Part shown: in pieces, positions 61,401-64,000 of the stretch
Layout of the letters: each line of letters opens with the position of its first letter
Numbering within the stretch: position 1 is the first letter of the stretch
Source: Strix aluco
Taxonomy: Eukaryota > Chordata > Aves > Strigiformes > Strigidae
Length of the DNA: 64,000 bases
Reading direction: 5' to 3'
Assembly: GCF_031877795.1 (NCBI RefSeq)
Contig: NC_133948.1
Location: forward strand, 9,346,948-9,410,947
Program-made: the position numbers and the translations under genes
Notes under the pieces: model-generated
What the model was told of the DNA's origin: nothing
Database searches by the model: none
What the model saw: the letters and a program-made list of their open reading frames with translations, nothing else

Positions 61401-63263
61401 GTACTTTTAATTACTTTTTGAGTTACATCTCAGTTGAATCTTGTAGTCCAAGGGAAGCAAAAAATACAGAGAACCGGTTAGTTTAGAATAACACTGGAGG
61501 CTACAGTATGTGAAATTGATATGGCCAGTAGAGGGAGGAGGCAGGACAGAGGCTATTACATCTTCCTCACAGGTTTATTGGCTTAAGTACTGTTAAACTG
61601 AAAGAAGCTGCTGCACATTGATTTGTTAAGCAAGCGCCATTTACTGTGAGTGGAGGGAAAAAGTGGTAAGGAAATCTGGTTTATGACTCATAGCCGATCA
61701 GGAGATTAAATCAGATGGGGAAAATGCAATTTTAGATGTCACTAGTACTTCAGTTTCTCTTCAAGAAGTTAAGAAACGCATTAGAGATCTCATGGTGGGA
61801 TTTATTTCCTCTGGTTTTATCATCTACATTGAAGTGAGTTGTCTAGTCGAACAGACAGGCACTTCTCAGGCATGAATCCCCTGGCCTGCTATAGACGTCT
61901 GCCGTGGTCTGAGACAGATTATAGACTGGAAATACCTGCGTCTCAACCAACTGTACAGAGAGTCAAGGCACCTCAGACTGCACAAAATTTAGGTATACGT
62001 ATTGTGACCAGCTAGATTTGGGTAAGTACATCTCATCTGAAGTCTATTGTAAATAATGCAACTGCTTCTTGTGAGCTTTTGAAACAAATGACATTGTGGC
62101 TCAGTTTTCTGTTCTACTCAGTCTTGACACTGATTTGAACCTGTTAGTTTAAATAAAGAAAACCAATCTTCTAGTCTAGCTTTTGGGAGGTAACATAGTG
62201 AAGTCCTCAGCTATACTGCTGTGAGAGGTCAGGGACTGTAACTAGGCACGGAGCTAGTTAAATTAGTAAGGGCTGTGGGTGCAAGAAAAAAATTAATACA
62301 AAATGTCTATGAATAAATGTCGGATGGAAATCATAGAAAAGCTTCTGATTATCAGGAGGAGGAATCTGTGGGGCAGTCTTGCAGTTCAATAATAGCAGTA
62401 AACCTAACCAGTTTTGCCATAGTGGTTACTTATTTTATGAAAAGGACTGTGTGCGCTGATGTCCTGTGACCATAATAAGTGAAATAACTGACTCTGGAGC
62501 CTCCCTCCAGGTCTGTATTATTCTTACAGTCACTATGGGCTTTGAAAATAGCTCTCAGCAAATGGCCTGCCTACTGTACTAACCAGAGAATAGTGAAGAG
62601 GCCAAACTGGAAGATGAAGTCTAAATGCTTTCAAAATGTTAAGGAGATACAGATGTATCTGTTTCTGGTCTTGCCCCTCTGAATCTTCATCCTGACTCCC
62701 ATAGCGAAGAACTTTGGAGAACAGCCCTGATTGTTTTGGTCACACACACACACACATCTTGACAAGCCTCAAACTCTACCCTGACTCTCAGCTGGGCCTG
62801 CGTCAGACTCAGACTCCTGACTGGTGCTAACAAACTTAGCTCACTTGCACTGTATATACAAAAGAGCAGATGGCCTTGGTCCTCTGCATGGACACTGGTA
62901 GCTTTTCCCTGCTATCAAGCCCAATGGTTAACTCTGCATGTTCCCACTTAGGATGTCGTACTTGCTCAACAAGTAAAAAACCAACTTAAACCTATTATTG
63001 GTTTTATGGATAAAGTCCCACTCTCCATGCATTGCTTCTTCATACCAACCAGAGACAAATGGTGTTTACCTTATCTTGTACTCCAGCAAATTCAATCATC
63101 TGTTTAGCTATAGCAGCAAATTCTGGGTTGAACTCCACAGTGAGAAGATGAGCTCCTGCCTTCAGGAGCCGAGCAATCCTAACTGCTGAGTAGCCACAGT
63201 ATGTTCCCAGCTCCAGTGCAACTGATGGATTGGCCTCTTCCACTGTCTTGTCTAGAATTAAAC
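58269..63263 (-). CDS. COMT: COMT, 3' portion (three coding exons, partial at 5')
   Basis: Catechol O-methyltransferase transfers a methyl group from S-adenosylmethionine to catechols (dopamine, adrenaline, catechol-oestrogens) in a Mg2+-dependent reaction. In mammals it has soluble and ER-membrane forms. Exons in transcription order: 63263-63070, 61102-60971 and 58448-58269. They give 167 complete codons plus the stop, in frame, with GT/AG sites. Visible features are the SAM-binding segment [11 protein letters not shown], the acidic ribose contact in TVEFNPE, metal/catalytic residues in FLDHWKDRY (Asp141 and Lys144 of human S-COMT), LADNVI (Asp169, Asn170) and LEY (Glu199). All key residues are kept. 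The N-terminal exons, which decide whether a membrane anchor exists, lie beyond position 64000. The gene points toward ARVCF. Confidence 0.97.
58449..60970 (-). other. COMT intron (last)
   Basis: 2.5-kb intron between the catalytic-core exon and the final exon. No further feature recognised. Confidence 0.9.
60971..61102 (-). CDS. COMT: COMT exon: catalytic core (FLDHWKDRY)
   Basis: On the - strand the acceptor (catttcag) precedes 61102 and the donor gtcagt follows 60971. It is 132 nt, phase 0-0, 44 codons: [20 protein letters not shown], then [24 protein letters not shown]. The Asp of FLDHWK (codon 61015-61013) is the Mg2+ ligand Asp141 of human S-COMT, and the Lys is the catalytic base Lys144. 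Confidence 0.97.
61103..63069 (-). other. COMT intron
   Basis: 2-kb intron with a (CA)n run at 62741-62756. Nothing else recognised. Confidence 0.9.
62741..62756. repeat. (CA)n microsatellite
   Basis: Eight CA units in a COMT intron. Confidence 0.9.
63070..63263 (-). CDS. COMT: COMT exon: SAM-binding region
   Basis: On the - strand the acceptor (ttattcag) precedes 63263 and the donor gtaaac follows 63070. It is 194 nt; the first two bases complete a codon, then 64 codons begin [20 protein letters not shown] and end [25 protein letters not shown] is the Rossmann-fold SAM-binding motif, and [19 protein letters not shown] follows. The residue aligned with the human Val/Met polymorphic site (FAG-V-KDK) is valine, codon gta at 63081-63079. 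Confidence 0.97.
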
Positions 63264-64000
63264 CTGAATAAAATGGAAATAGGTTAACTTTTGACAAAAT
63301 CAAACTGGTTCACATACAGAAGAGCAAGTTAGTGACAAGAAACTTATAAAGTCTGTGTACTCAGTCTCTCGGGACATTCAAAAATTAAGGGTTGATGTCA
63401 AATTATATATTGTATCCTTTGCAAAGTGACTTATCTGTCACCAAGATGACCATGGACATTCTAAGTTTCAAAATTCAAACTTTTAACTAAAAAAATCTTA
63501 CATTTCTGAGTAAGGAAGGGCCTGAATTAACTAAAATATTTATAGTGTTAGAAGGGAAAAATGCACTGTTTTTTCCCAAGAACTTATTGCAGAAACTGGC
63601 CATATTTGTGAAATGTATAACTCCTGAATTTTGAGTGCTCATATTTGTTGCAAATGTTACATGCAGTAGTCTGATACAAAATTTCTTATCCTAAATACTT
63701 GTTTTTAAAGGGAAAAAGAAAAGTCTAGTTATAAAGTTGCAAAATATTTGGATTCACTAGATGAATTTGTGGGATGGAAAACATTAGTCAATTGTTAACA
63801 ACAAAAAAATGTTTCCCAAAAGAAGTGACAGTGTACTACATTCAGTCCTTCTGAAGAAAAGGATTTATTTGTGAGAAAACTGTGTCCTCTTACTTGTATG
63901 ACTAGAAACTGAATAACTAATCTGAAAAAGTACTTGAAGCATTTTTACACTGAGCCATGGAATTTTTCAATGTACATATACATTTCATTACATGGTATTT
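63264..64000 (-). other. COMT upstream intron (partial)
   Basis: AT-rich sequence to the window edge. I looked for the preceding COMT exon (ending in a ...DKKG-like segment) and did not find it, so it should lie beyond 64000. Confidence 0.75.

Noticed and set aside
1..64000. CRISPR arrays, operons, riboswitches, phage or viral genes
   Set aside because: Intron-exon structure and two vertebrate genes explain the window. No spaced direct repeats, no viral gag/pol/env-like frames and no bacterial-type gene packing were seen.

Overview
The window is vertebrate nuclear DNA. It shows small exons with GT/AG splice sites, long AT-rich introns, simple repeats and very few mobile elements. The only mobile elements I recognise are one old CR1 3' end and several decayed MIR/core-SINE relics. 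CR1 together with ancient SINE relics, low repeat density and proteins close to but distinct from mammalian ones points to a sauropsid, most likely a bird. The species cannot be fixed from sequence reading alone.

Two genes are present, both cut by the window edges and facing each other tail to tail. On the + strand, positions 39-46591 hold the 3' part of ARVCF (armadillo repeat protein of the p120-catenin family): ten coding exons giving 388 residues to the stop, ending in the PDZ-binding tail DSWV. An 18-nt alternative microexon at 2476-2493 can be added in frame. A probable 3'-UTR intron (46604-48014) leads to a long terminal UTR exon (48015 to about 49840 or 50540). On the - strand, 58269-63263 hold the last three coding exons of COMT (catechol O-methyltransferase), including the SAM-binding and catalytic residues; its 5' exons lie beyond the right edge. 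The ARVCF-COMT neighbourhood is the same as at human 22q11.2.

Layout: 1-6970 ARVCF exons with a 6.7-kb intron carrying the microexon; 6971-33047 a 26-kb intron with SINE/CR1 relics and two stretches that read like conserved non-coding DNA; 33048-46591 the remaining ARVCF exons, with another such stretch at 43480-44170; 46592-50540 ARVCF 3' UTR; 50540 to about 57600 intergenic; 57600-64000 COMT 3' UTR, exons and introns. No RNA gene, CRISPR array, operon or bacterial feature was seen.

The two genes are neighbours, not pathway partners: ARVCF is a cadherin-binding junction protein and COMT inactivates catechols. I found no new gene system. The most notable items are the neural-type ARVCF microexon, which splits the basic NLS-like loop, and the putative enhancer-like blocks.
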